Assembly (NCBI GenBank): GCA_037127255.1
Contig: JBANSL010000007.1
Location: 65,937,538-66,001,537, forward strand
DNA from: Persicaria tinctoria
Taxonomy: Eukaryota > Streptophyta > Magnoliopsida > Caryophyllales > Polygonaceae
DNA length: 64,000 nt
Direction of reading: 5' to 3'
The translations under genes were made by a program, and so were the position numbers. The notes under the pieces are model-generated. The model worked only from the letters and a program-made list of their open reading frames with translations. It made no database searches and had not been told where the DNA came from. This document shows positions 32,756-44,709 of the stretch, one piece after another; position 1 is the first letter of the stretch, and each line of letters opens with the position of its first letter.

Positions 32756-35700
32756 TCACCGCACTCGAGAGGTCAAGGTAATGTCTACGCTCGGCTCAAC
32801 ATAGGACGCAAGTAGCTCATCTAAGACATCTCCATAGCTAGCCCGAATGCTCTCCTCGGTCTCCCATGTGGCCTCCTCAGGGCTCCTCCTAGACCACTGA
32901 ACCAGAAGCAAAGGAACCTCCCTGTTCCTAAGCTTCTTGACACGACGATCAAGGACCCTCACCGGACGCTCTACAAAGGTATGGTCAGGCTCAACGTGAA
33001 GGTCTGAGTGGTCAAGGACATGACTAGGGTCGGGAATATACTGACGGAGCTGGGAGACATGAAAGACGTCATGGACGCCGGCCAAGGATGGAGGTAAGGC
33101 TAAACGGTAGGCTACCACACCGACTCTCTCTAGGATCTCAAATGGGCCAATGAATCTCGGACTCAACTTCCCTTTGATGCCGAACCGTCGAACTCCCCTG
33201 GTGGGTGAAACTCGAAGCCATACGTGCGAGCCTACCTCGAACTCAAGCTCGGTCCTCCGTCTGTCCGCATACTTCTTCTGTCGATCCTGGGCTACCCTCA
33301 TATGCTCTCGGATGCGACCAACCTTATCGACTGTCTCTCTGACCATCTCGGGCAACGACAGAACTGTATCTGCAGGCTCGTCCCAGCAAACCGGCGACTT
33401 GCATCGCCTCCCATACAAAGCCTCATAGGGGGCCATCTCGATCGACGCGTGGTAGCTGTTGTTGTAAGAAAACTCCACTAGCGGTAGATGCTTGACCCAA
33501 TGGTCACCCCAATCCAAGACGCACGATCGCAACATGTCCTCCAACGTCTGAATCGTCCTCTCGCTCTGGCCATCTGTCTGCGGGTGATAAGCCGTACTGA
33601 AATGCAATCTGGAGCCCAAACTCTCCTGAACCTGCTGCCAAACCTCGAGGTGAAGCGCCCATCTCGATCAGATACGATCCTCTCTGGTACTCCATGAAGC
33701 CTCACAATCTGGCGAATGAACTCGTCTGCTAACTTCGAAGCTGGCCATGTCTCCTGAATAGCTATGAAATGGGCCGACTTGGTCAACCTGTCGACCACGA
33801 CCCAAATAGCGTCGAATCCTCTGACGTCTCGCCTCAGCCCAGTGACAAAATCCATGGAGATATCCGTCCACTTCCACTCTGGAACTGGAAGTGACTGGAT
33901 GGGTCCTCCCGGTCTCTGGTGATCAATCCGAACCTGCTGGCAAATCTGACATCTGGCCACAAACTCTGTGATGTCTGCTCTCATCCTCTGCCACCAATAA
34001 CTCCTCCCCAGATCTTGATACATCTTATTCGTCCCTGGATGGACAGAATAAGGGGTGGAGTGAGCCTCCTGCATGATCCTCTGCCTCAAATCTGACGTCG
34101 AGGGAACTACAACTCTGCCCTGGAAGGTCAGCATCCCGTCTGCTCTCTCTGCAAGCTCTCTGAATCTGCCCTGAGCCATCCGCTCTCTCAGAACTGCAAT
34201 CTCTGGACAATCTGCCTGACCCTGCCGAATCTCTGCTGACAACTCTGCCTGCACCTCTAAGAACGACAACTGCCCGCGGTCTCGCTGAATCCACACCTCA
34301 AAGCAGCATCTCAACAGATCTCTCTGCAAGTCTCGCTGAGCTGTAAGCCTCTCAACGGCCACCTCATGATGAGTCTTCCTACTCAACGCATCTGCCACTA
34401 CATTGGCCTTCCCTGGATGATAGACTATGTCCAAGTCATAGTCCTTCAGAAGCTCCAACCATCGTCTCTGACGCATGTTGAGCTCCTTCTGCGTGAAGAT
34501 GTACTTCAAGCTCTTGTGATCTGTCATCACCTTGCAAGAAGTACCATACAGATAATGCCTCCAGATCTTCAGAGCGTGAATCACGGCTGCCAACTCCAAA
34601 TCATGGATGGGGTAAGACACCTCTGCAGGCTTCAGCTGACGCGAAGCATAAGCGATGACCCGATCTCTCTGATGCAGAACACAACCCAAGCCGGAATGCG
34701 AAGCATCTGTGTAGATAACGAAGTCCTCTGTCCCATCTGGCAGAGCTAACACCGGAGCAGTCGTCAACTTCTGCTTCAGAAGCTCAAAGCTGGCCTGACA
34801 ATCTGAACTCCACTCGAAGGGGACGTCCTTCTTCAGCAGTTGTGTCATCGGTCTAGCAATACTCGAGAAACCCTGGACGAACCTCCTGTAGTAACTAGCC
34901 AATCCCAGGAATGAGCGGATATCTCTGACGTTCTTGGGCACCTCCCAAGCAACGATGGCATCAATCTTTGCCGGATCCACGGCAACTCCCTCAGCTGAAA
35001 TAACGTGGCCTAAGAAAGCCACCTCTGTGAGCCAGAACTCACACTTGCTGTACTTCCCATACAGCTGATGCTTCCTCAGCGTCTCTAGCACAATCCTCAA
35101 ATGCTCCTCGTGCTCCTCTCTACTCCTCGAGTAGACTAAGATGTCATCGATGAAGACGACGACGAACTTGTCCAAGAAGTCGATGAACACTCGGTTCATG
35201 AGCTCCATGAACGCGGCTGGTGCATTGGTCAGCCCAAACGGCATGACCACGAACTCGTAGTGACCATAGCGGGTCCGAAAAGCGGTCTTCGGAACATCCT
35301 CTGGCTTCACCCTGAGCTGATGATAGCCCGACCTCAAGTCGATCTTCGAGAAGACCACGGCGCCCTGCAGCTGATCCATCAGATCATCAATCCGGGGAAG
35401 AGGATAACGGTTCTTCACCGTCGCCCGGTTCAGCTCCCGATAGTCGATGCACAGTCTCAACGACCCATCCTTCTTCTTGACGAATAGCACTGGCGCTCCC
35501 CAAGGCGATGCACTAGGCCGAATGTAGCCCTTCTCAGCTAGCTCCTCTAGCTGAGCCTTCAGCTCGGCCATCTCCGTCGGTGCCATGCGATAAGGAACTC
35601 GCGAGATAGGTCTGGTGCCTGGCTCTAACTCAATCGCGAAGTCGACCTCTCTCGGCAGGGGAAGTCCTGGTAGCTCCTCTGGAAACACATCTGCGAAGTC

Positions 35701-37590
35701 TCTGACAACGGGAACATCTGATACACTGGGGTGCGTGCGATCCACCTCTAAAGCATAACACCAATACCCGACGCAACCTTGGTCTAAAAGTCTGGCGGCT
35801 CTGACTACGCTGATGAGTGATCCATTCCTCTTGGGGTCGCTCCCCCAAACCTGGTGCTCAGTCCCGTCAGATGCCAAAATCGACACTGTCCTCGTCCGCA
35901 AGTTGATGATAGCCCCGTAGTGGTCCATGAAGTCCATACCCAAGATGAGATCGTCCATCCTCAATGGCATAACTATAAGGTCGGTAGGCCACTCTCGCTC
36001 AACTATCCGAATGGGGCACCCTAAAATCTCACGACTCGTCATAACCTTGGCCCCATCCGCCAGACCAATAGTAAGGGGTGAACCACTCGTGCAGCTCAGG
36101 CTCAGCCTGGCCACGCACGCCTCTGCTATGAAGCAGTGAGTCGCACCAGTGTCAAACAAGATAGATAGGCACTCATCATGGAAGAATATCGTACCTGCGG
36201 AAGTCGGGGCTGAGCGGTCATCAGCATGCATCTGAAATACGCGGGGCGGTGGGGGTAATCCTGGTCCTCGACCTCCCGAACTCTGACCACGATCATACCC
36301 TGACCCTGACGGTCCTGCAGAAGATGATCCACGACCCTGACCTGACCCAGATGGTCCTCTACCTCCACGTCCAGAACCTCTACCTCCTCTACCTCCGCCT
36401 CGGCCTCTGCCGGAAGGGTCACCTCGTCCCTGGCCCTGGGGATATGTCAGCAGTGGTGGATGAGGAGCCGCAGGAAGTCTCGGTGGCTGTGCAGTAGCTG
36501 GAGCTCCACGACTCTGAGGGCATGTGGCAGCTCGGTGCCCCATAGTACCACAGGTGTAGCAGACAGTCGAACGGTCCGGGCAAGAAGCAATGAAGTGGCC
36601 CCTCCCGAAACATCCATGGCAGGTCCTCACTCTGGCATCTCCTCCATAAGCAGTCTGAACTGGGGGTGCTCTCTGTGCAGCTCCGTAATATCCTCCTCTA
36701 AACGCTCCTCTCCTAGATCTGTCATCTCCACGGGTGTCGGCTGGACGCACCCTCTTCGCATCAGGGCGAACAGTAGAGTAGGAAGTCTCACACAGAATCC
36801 TCTGCTGATCGTACATAAGGATGACCTCCAGAAATCGGTCAAAGCTGACAGCTCCCAAGCTGGACGCATGCAGAAGTATAGGAGGCGGCAATCTCATAGA
36901 CAGCAAACGGATCCGACTCTCGTCTGATGGACATAGGTGATCGCAGTATATCAGCTCGCTCTTGAACTGGCGAACGATAGCAGCTACAGAAGTCGACCGG
37001 TCACAGGTGCCGCGCATAAAAGATACCTCCCTAGCCATCTGTATCCCTGGTGGACGGTACTCCCTCAGCATCATGGATCTGAAATCGTCATAGGTCCACT
37101 CGGTCCGCTCCTTCTTGCAGCCAAACCATCTGGCATTCGCGTCCTCCCGTAGAAGTCCGGCAGCAAGTCTCTGTCTCTCAGAGTCAGGTACAGCAACATG
37201 GTCAAATAACCCCTCCATATCACGCAGCCATCTCTCAACGTCATCTCCGACGCCTCCCGCGAAGGTCGGCGGGCTACACTGAGCAAACCTCTTGACCCAA
37301 TCGATGCGCTTCTCAGGGCACGCATCGACCACAGGCTCGGCTGGCTGCTGAACTGGAACCTCTGGCGTCGGCGCCGTAGATCGAGCCCCTCCACGTAGCT
37401 CGCTCAGAATATCATGAAGCGCTGCCTCTAGCTGCCCAATCCTAGTCTCTGGGGAAGCTGGCACCCGGTCATCAACTCGCGGTGGCGAAACTCGCTCCTC
37501 AGCACCCTCAGCAACAACTCGACGAGGGCGTCCCCTGCCGCGACGCGCCCTACCCCCACGCCCATCTAAGCCACGTCTCGGATCAACCAT
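32756..37590 (-). pseudogene. Chromovirus gag-pol polyprotein with one frameshift
   Basis: ATG 37590 opens a 1370-residue frame. Gag ends with two zinc knuckles, [14 protein letters not shown] and [14 protein letters not shown] (residues about 323-360). Protease has [10 protein letters not shown] (about 475). RT has [13 protein letters not shown] start, LCIDYRELN and [11 protein letters not shown] (about 813). RNase H has [14 protein letters not shown] (about 960). Integrase has its HHCC finger ([11 protein letters not shown]...CQICQQ, about 1180-1220) and DDE residues DF and SDRDG. At 33640-33642 a base is missing from an A-run, and the frame continues in 33619-32756 with [15 protein letters not shown], a GPFEILERVG region and a chromodomain-like end (VRVLDRRVKKLRNR, VQWSRRSPEEATWE). 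Apart from this single frameshift no defect is visible. Spliced across the frameshift it would be about 1.6 thousand residues, normal for the clade. Confidence 0.93.
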
Positions 37591-38057
37591 GCTTGCTACA
37601 TAACAATAATTATATCACTCAGCACAGAAGCACTCAACGATTCAATATGACCCCCTTCAAGGAGAATCGCCCTCAGGCCCAATTGAATTGAAGACATACA
37701 AGCACAGAGACGATCTATGCCGCCCTTCGGGGGACGGCTAACCGGAGGGGCAAATACCTCACGGTCTCCTAACCCATTTTACTCCAACCCTCGAGTTCCT
37801 TGGAGTCTTCACAACCCATCTGTAAAAGAAGCTAGTATTTTGCCTACCTTCCCCGAATTCTACATCCATAAGGGATGCCTATCGCATAGTCTCTACCCCA
37901 CGAGATTGCCATTCATAATTGATTAATTTATAGTTATGTCCAATTAAATTCATTTTGCCCCTTGAAAACAATTTGAAAACCACTTGAAAACAATTTGAAA
38001 AACTTGGGCCATTTTCAAAACCACTTCAACCTATCATACTCGGATTGCAAAACCTCA

Positions 38058-38069
38058 GCTCTGATACCA
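38058..38069 (-). other. Chromovirus primer-binding site (initiator tRNA-Met)
   Basis: On the minus strand TGGTATCAGAGC lies five bases inside the LTR-1 end. It is repeated at 29342-29353 behind LTR-2, which shows that a second internal region once started there. Confidence 0.92.
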
Positions 38070-38074
38070 CCTTT

Positions 38075-40725
38075 TGTAACGGCCCAGGATTATGATTCCC
38101 AGGTTACGTTTCGAGGGATAAAACCCCTCGTAAGGACCTTGCGCCCCGAGTACAGGTTGAAGGTTTCAAACTTACTTTAACGTTTTCAAAGGGGGATTTC
38201 ATACCCAAAATCGAAGGGATCGTTGGAATCCCCGGGGAAGTCCCCTGTACCTGTCGTAAATCTAAGCGTGGAAATCGGAAATAGTGCAACTAGCGGAAAT
38301 AAGCGTAATACAAGAGGGTGCCACGGCAGAGCCGGGTCAAAACGGAGTCAAGTATAAATCCAAAATATAATCAGAGTCTAGTGAAGTCTATACTCCAACG
38401 CTCACTCTCCGCCGACAAAATGACCCGCGCAAATAGGCAAACAGCACCGATAGGATGAACATAGATAATACCTAAAAAAAATTGATATGGGGCGGGATCA
38501 AATCGATGCCCACTTCTCTGCATCCCAACCATAAGCACACATATACGCTATTCCTAATAAAGATGCTTCTAGATGCATGGCGGAATAGTAACACACTAGC
38601 ATGCTCCTAAGATCAAGTGCATAATAATAATAAGGCCTTAGCATAGAATACCAAGTGGTATATCCCTCTCCTACCTCCACCCCTTCCGATAGGTGGAGAC
38701 TGGCCAGCTCGTGAATGCATTCATTCATAATTGGGCGGCACGCATGCCTAACCCGCTCCACAATAAAGCCCGCAGGCGTATAATAAAAGGAAGTGCATGA
38801 CTCGATTGACTCAGGGTACCCGATGAAGCTGGGCTACCCTATGACCCTAGCAATGACTCTAGTTACTTCACAGATAACGGCCGTTCTGTTTACATACGCA
38901 TAAAGAAATAGGATGCTCAACGATCAATGCAACCTAGCATGGTACTACATGGCATGCTGATCATGAATGCAACACCTAGTATATCATGCACCTATAGCAG
39001 GGAATCACTCTATTCAATCTGAGTAAGCTCCAAAGAGACTTACCTGGTATCGCAGAACAGCGAAAGGCAATCAACCAGGCAATATGAATCCAACACGTCA
39101 CAAATGATCACCTAACAAGTATAAGTACATGTATGAGTCTATCTCTAAGGCACACAAAGCATAGAATTATCACACATATAACTTCACAACTTAACATAAC
39201 AACCGTCACATCATCATTTCCATAATATCAACTTTATCTCGTAATCTATCATCTCAACATCTCACAAGCATACTCAATATAATTCTCCAATTCACCAACT
39301 TAGGATAATCCCCATTTCATACTTAACCAATTTGCATGCCATCATTTCAAAATCTTACTTAGCATATAATTGCACATCTTCATCATAATCATCTAACATT
39401 TAACCACAATAATAAATCACCACAATATCACATATTAAATCTCAAACAACATCTTATATTTTAACCCTAATAATATTACATACTACTTCTAACATCTTTT
39501 ATTTTAACATCTTTATAAAATATTTATAAAATCCCAACAATATTCATTAAATCAAAACATTCATTTTTAATTTACCAAACCAACCTCACTTTATTAAAAT
39601 TACCAAAAACCACCCACTTATTTTATAAAAGTCCAACCCGGCCCCCTTGTTTTAATTAAACCAAATCGGGCCCTTCAAAAGTTAGTCCCAAAGAAGCTTC
39701 CCATTTGTTTCTTTCAATTCAACGAGCTGGAGGTTTAAAAGAGGAAGGGGGGCCCACGCACACAGGGAGGAAGGAAGGAACGAGGAGGAAGGAAGAGAGC
39801 TCACCGAGAGGGCTTCGAAGCTTCGTCGGAGTTCGTCGGGATCTCGATGGACTCGCCGGAGTCTCGATCCGCGCTAGCTCGGCCTAGGACGGAAGAACGG
39901 GGGTTAAAGGCGGTGCTTTTCACAGCTCGAAGTCGAATGGAAAGGGAAACGAGCCTTACCGGGGTTCTCGGAGAAAACAGGGAGGAAGGAGAAGGGAAGA
40001 GGTGCTGCTCGGTGGCGGTGGTGGCTCCGGCTGCTGCTGGTGGCGACGGCGGCGCTCCGGGGAGGAGGTGGTGCGGCAGTGGTGGAGGTGGCGGTGGTGA
40101 GGTGTGGCGGTGGTGAGGTGCGGCGGTGGTGGAAATGGCGTGAGGAAGCTCAAGAACCAGTTTTGGCTTGTGAAATGTCGAGAGAGAGAAGGAGAGAGAA
40201 GAGGAAGAATCAACACAAATCTGATTTTTCCAAAGGTCAAATTGCACATAAAAGGTCCATTTTTTTGTGAAGAGTGAGGTATTGTTTGTTTGCCAAAATA
40301 AGGGGGTCAAAGAGTGGGGGAAGGAAAGGAGAGGATAAGATTTTACTATAATTAGGAGGTGATGAGTTGGATTAGGATAAGAGAAAGCAAAAAGAGAGGG
40401 AGGGGAGGTGAGGATAAGATTTTACTATAATTAGGAGGTGATGAGTTGGATTAGGATAAGAGAAAGCAAAAAGAGAGGGAGGGGAGGTGAGGATAAGATT
40501 TTACTATAATTAGGAGGTGATGAGTTGGATTAGGATAAGGATTCGGAATATGACGGAATTGAGAGCTCGGGTCGGGGATTTAAATTTCCGCTGATTGATC
40601 GTTCAAAACCGAAATGAAAGACGGAATTGATTTTTAAATCGGAAAATTTGGGTCGGAATTTATTTTAAATTCATTTTGATTTTCTTTTTCCGAAAATTAA
40701 TATTTTAAAAATCCGAGCCTTTACA
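38075..40725 (-). repeat. LTR-1 of the chromovirus (2651 bp)
   Basis: Same length and organisation as LTR-2, including the three 79-bp tandem units from 40331. Its outer end TTTACA borders the CTTTG target duplication. Confidence 0.95.
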
Positions 40726-43700
40726 CTTTGCCTCCTTCTTCGTCAATAGATAACGAAGAGCTGCATGGTCTGCATACACTATCACCTTTGTGCCAAGCAA
40801 ATAGGACCTGAACTTCTCTAATGAGAAAACCACTGCTAGGAGCTCTTTTTCTGTTGTGGAGTAGTTCCTTTGCGCACCATTCAGAGTCATGGACGCATAA
40901 TGTATCACATGAGATGCTCTCCCATTCTTTTGCCCCAGAACAGCCCCAATAGCGTAGTCACTCGCATCGCACATGATCTCAAATGGTAGAGACCAATCTG
41001 GTGCCTGGATGATCGGGGCACTAACCAGACGCTTCTTCAGCTCATCAAATGCCTTCTTGCACTCTCCATTAATGTCAAACACCACATCCTTTTTCAGTAG
41101 CTCACAGAGAGGAGAGGAAATCTTGGAGAAATCTTTAATAAACCTGCGATAAAAACCTGCATGGCCTAGAAAAGAGAGGACTTCGCGCACGTTAGTTGGA
41201 TAGGGTAGGGACTGAATGACATCAACCTTGGCCCTATCGACCTCAATTCCTCTCGCAGACACTATATGACCTAGTACTATACCCTGTTCGACCATAAAAT
41301 GGCACTTTTCGGAGTTTAATACTAGGTTGGTATCCACACACCTTTTTAGCACAAGTGTAAGGTGTTCTAAGCATGACTCAAAATTGTCTCCATGGACTAT
41401 AAAGTCGTCCATAAAGACTTCTATGAAGTGTTCAACATAGTCAGAGAAAATACTTACCATGCACCTTTGAAATGTTGCCGGCGCATTACACAACCCGAAT
41501 GGCATTCGGCGATAAGCGAATGTCCCAAACGGACATGTAAACGTCGTCTTCTCCTGATCTTCTGGTGGAATAGCCACCTGAAAATAACCCGAATACCCAT
41601 CTAGGAAACAATAGAAAGCACGACCCGCAAGTCGCTCAAGCATTTGGTCAATGAATGGCAAAGGGAAGTGACCTTTCCTAGTTACCGCATTCAATTTGCG
41701 GTAGTCTATACAAACACGCCATCCAGTTTGTGTCCTAGTGGGAACTAGTTCACCCTGTTTGTTCTCAACGACTCTAATCCCAACCTTTTTAGGAACAACT
41801 TGGGTGGGACTCACCCATGCACTATCAGAGATATGGTATATCATACCTGCTTGGAGAAGTTTCAGGACTTCCTTCTTCACCACCTCCATCATAGGTGGGT
41901 TGAGCCTCCTTTGAGGTTGTCTGGATGGCTTTGCTTCGTCCTCCAATAAGATCATATGCATACATGTCGATGGACTAATCCCCTTAATGTCTGCAATAGT
42001 CCATCCTATAGCCGCTTTGTGTTCCTTGAGGACCGCTACTAGCTCCCCTTCATGCTCCTTAGAAAGTTTGCTTGAGATGATGACTGGTAGTGTCTCTCCT
42101 TCTCCTAGAAAGACATACTTGAGATGACTCGGAAGTTGCTTTAGCTCTACCTCCGGTGCCTGAACAATAGATGGCAAAAGCTTCTCGCTAGGCGAGGTTA
42201 GTAGCATGGGTTTTGAGCCCAATGGAGAGAGAGGTAGCTTAGAATAAGCATCTAACTCCATCACAACTTCCTGCAGGTTAGTGCACAATCCATAATCCAT
42301 AGAAATGTCCTCTAGAGGAGTTTCTAAAGCAACTTGAACATCATCCACACAATTCAATTCAAAGATATCTTGCACTAGTGGCTCAAGAACATCAACGAAG
42401 CATAAAGAATGATCATCAGAGGGGTATTTCATAGCATCATAAATGTTATACTCGACCCTCTCACCATCAAATTCCATTGTTAATGACCCCGAATACACAT
42501 CAATTTTTGTTTTCGTGGTCCTTAAAAATGGTCTTCCGAAGAGAATAGGAGCTTCATGACTACCTTGTCCCATATCCAAGACAAAAAAAATCAGCGGGAA
42601 AGACCATCTTATGCACCATCACAAGAACATCCTCTATCACTCCTTTAGGGTACACATTAGAGCGATCAGCCAACTGAATCACTACCCTAGTTTCAAGCAA
42701 AGGACCAAGTCCTAAAGATTCATACAAAGAGTAAGGTAACACATGGATAGATGCACCCAAATCCAACATTGCCCTTTCGATTCGAGTTTCACCTATCACA
42801 CAAGGTATAGTAAACATGCCAGGGTCGCTACATTTCTTAGGAAGGCGCTTCTGAAATACAACAGACACATGTTCACTAACCCTAATCTTTTGCTTTCCCT
42901 TAGATTTTTTATTCCTCTTAATTGTACACAATTCTTTTAGAAATTTTGCATAGCGAGGAATACTCTTAATCAGATTAAGTAAAGGGATGTTTACCTCACA
43001 TTTGCTGAATGTTTCGAAGATTTCCTTTTCACTCTCTGGCCTGCGGGTATCTCTCAATGCATCATGAAAGGGTGGGCTTGGTTTGTATGAACTCTGTGGT
43101 GGCATGTCCGGCTTGCTCACCACCTTCGTGGTCTCTTCGTCCTTCTCTTGAGATTCTTTAGGGCTCTCTGCAGCTTGAGATTCATCTACCACAATCTCTT
43201 CCTCCTCATGATCTATGAGGACTGTGTTCTCATCCCGACTCTCTAAGTTCTTACCACTCCTTAGAGTCATATCACTCACATTTTGTTTTGGATTCAGCTC
43301 AGTCCGAGATGGAAACTTACTAGAATCCTTAGCCTCCAGCTTGCCCAAAGCACCAGCAATCTGTCCAACCTGATTCTCCAAGTTCTGAATGCTAGACTTT
43401 GTTTCCTGTTGGAATTGCACCATGTTGTTCTGCATTGTAGTCACATTCTGTGTCAGAGCTTTGATCATGTCCTCAGCTGACATGGATGAACTTGAACTCT
43501 GCCCTTGAGGCCTAGGTCCATACTGTTGTCTGAATGGTGGAGCTCCTTGCTGATTAAACTGTTGCTGTTGAGGATTCCCATACCTAAAGTTCGGATGATC
43601 TCTCCAACCAGGGTTATAGCTATTAGAGTAAGGGTCATGCCTCGGCCTTTGTGGTACAAAGCCCCCCACTGCATTCAATTCAACATTCGGCTCCTGAAGG

Positions 43701-44629
43701 ATGGGGCATGCATCGGTAGGATGCTGAAAATCTTGACAGATTCCGCATGCTTTAACCTGCTACTGATTCCCATTGAGCATGAATTTTCGCATCATCTCTT
43801 TCAACTCATTCACATCTGTCTAGAGTGATGAATCTGCTTCTGCCAAGCTCACAGTTTTAGAGGACGTCTTCCTGAATTGCCTTGCCCCCTCTGCAAGCTC
43901 AGAAAACATCTCAAATGCTCCAACAGGAGTCTTATTCAAGATGTTACCACCACACGCAGCATTAACCATTCTTCTCTCATCATCTAATAGACCTCCATGT
44001 AAGTAGAGAACGAGGTCCTGATTCGAATAGCCATGATAAGGGCAGCTGGCCACTAGCTTCTTATACCTCTCATAGTAGTCATACAAGTTCTCTGTAGCAT
44101 GTTGCTCAATGTTGCTGATTCTCTTCTTGAGACTGTTCAATTTTGTTGCTAGAAAGTATTTCTCCAAGAAGGCTTTCTGCATCTGAGCCCATGTATTTAT
44201 GCTCCCTGGAGTGAGGTAATAGAGCCAGTCACTAGCCGAATCCCTCAAAGAGAAAGGAAAGGCTCTTAACTTGATTTGATCATCTGTTACGTTCCTCGGC
44301 TTCATGCCTGTGCAGACAGCATGAAACTCTGCTAGGTGCTTATTAGGGTCTTCTCCACTAAGACCATGAAACTTCGGCAGCAAATGTATCAGTCCAGATT
44401 TCAACTCAAAACTCACACCGTCAGCAAGCTCTGGAAACTCTATAGCAAGCGATTGTTGTGTCAGATTCGGGGCAGTCAGCTGCCTCAAAGTCTGATTCAG
44501 ATTAGCCATCTCATCTCCTTCTGACCGATCCTGATCTCCACGAGATTCTCTACGAAGCCTGGAAAGTGTTCTCTCGATCTCTGGATCAAAATGCAAATCA
44601 GATGTATTAGTAGCACGGGTGCGAACCAT
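40726..44629 (-). pseudogene. Athila gag, protease, reverse transcriptase and start of RNase H
   Basis: Start ATG 44629 gives MVRTRATNTSDLHFDPEIER. The gag domain contains SGEDPNKHLAEFHAVC, FPFSLRDSASDWLYYL and WAQMQKAFLEKYF. Two in-frame TAGs (43820-43822 and near 43756, both one change from CAG) precede the zinc knuckle CGICQDFQHPTDAC. Protease has AMLDLGASIHVLPYSLYESL, the DLGAS form common in Athila. An extra base in the A8 run at 42583-42590 shifts the frame. RT then follows with VCIDYRKLNAVTRKGHFPLP, MPFGLCNAPATFQRCM and VFMDDFIVHG. RNase H follows to YADHAALRYLLTKKEAK, where the chromovirus is inserted. It was an autonomous-type polyprotein, now inactive. Confidence 0.92.
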
Positions 44630-44687
44630 AAGCCAGGTTCTCAACCCAATTAACACACAAAAACAAGCACACAAATAACAATTTGAC

Positions 44688-44705
44688 TCCCCGGCAACGG
44701 CGCCA
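44688..44705 (-). other. Athila primer-binding site (tRNA-Asp)
   Basis: On the minus strand TGGCGCCGTTGCCGGGGA, the complement of the 3' end of plant tRNA-Asp, lies four bases inside the LTR end. All 18 bases are intact. Confidence 0.93.
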
Positions 44706-44709
44706 AATT

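Larger units (their letters stand above)
28575..40725 (-). mobile_element. Ty3/Gypsy chromovirus (Tekay/Del-like) in partial tandem form
   Basis: The whole block begins TGTAACGGCC on the plus strand at 28575 and ends TTTACA at 40725, with CTTTG on each side (28570-28574, 40726-40730), so it entered as one event. Minus-strand order: LTR-1 (40725-38075), primer site, gag-pol, 3' UTR, LTR-2 (32009-29359), primer site plus gag start again, then only the last 200 bp of a third LTR (28774-28575). LTR-1 and LTR-2 are both 2651 bp and I count five substitutions between them. The integrase carries a C-terminal chromodomain-like region, and the LTR ends and primer site fit the Tekay/Del branch. Confidence 0.93.
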
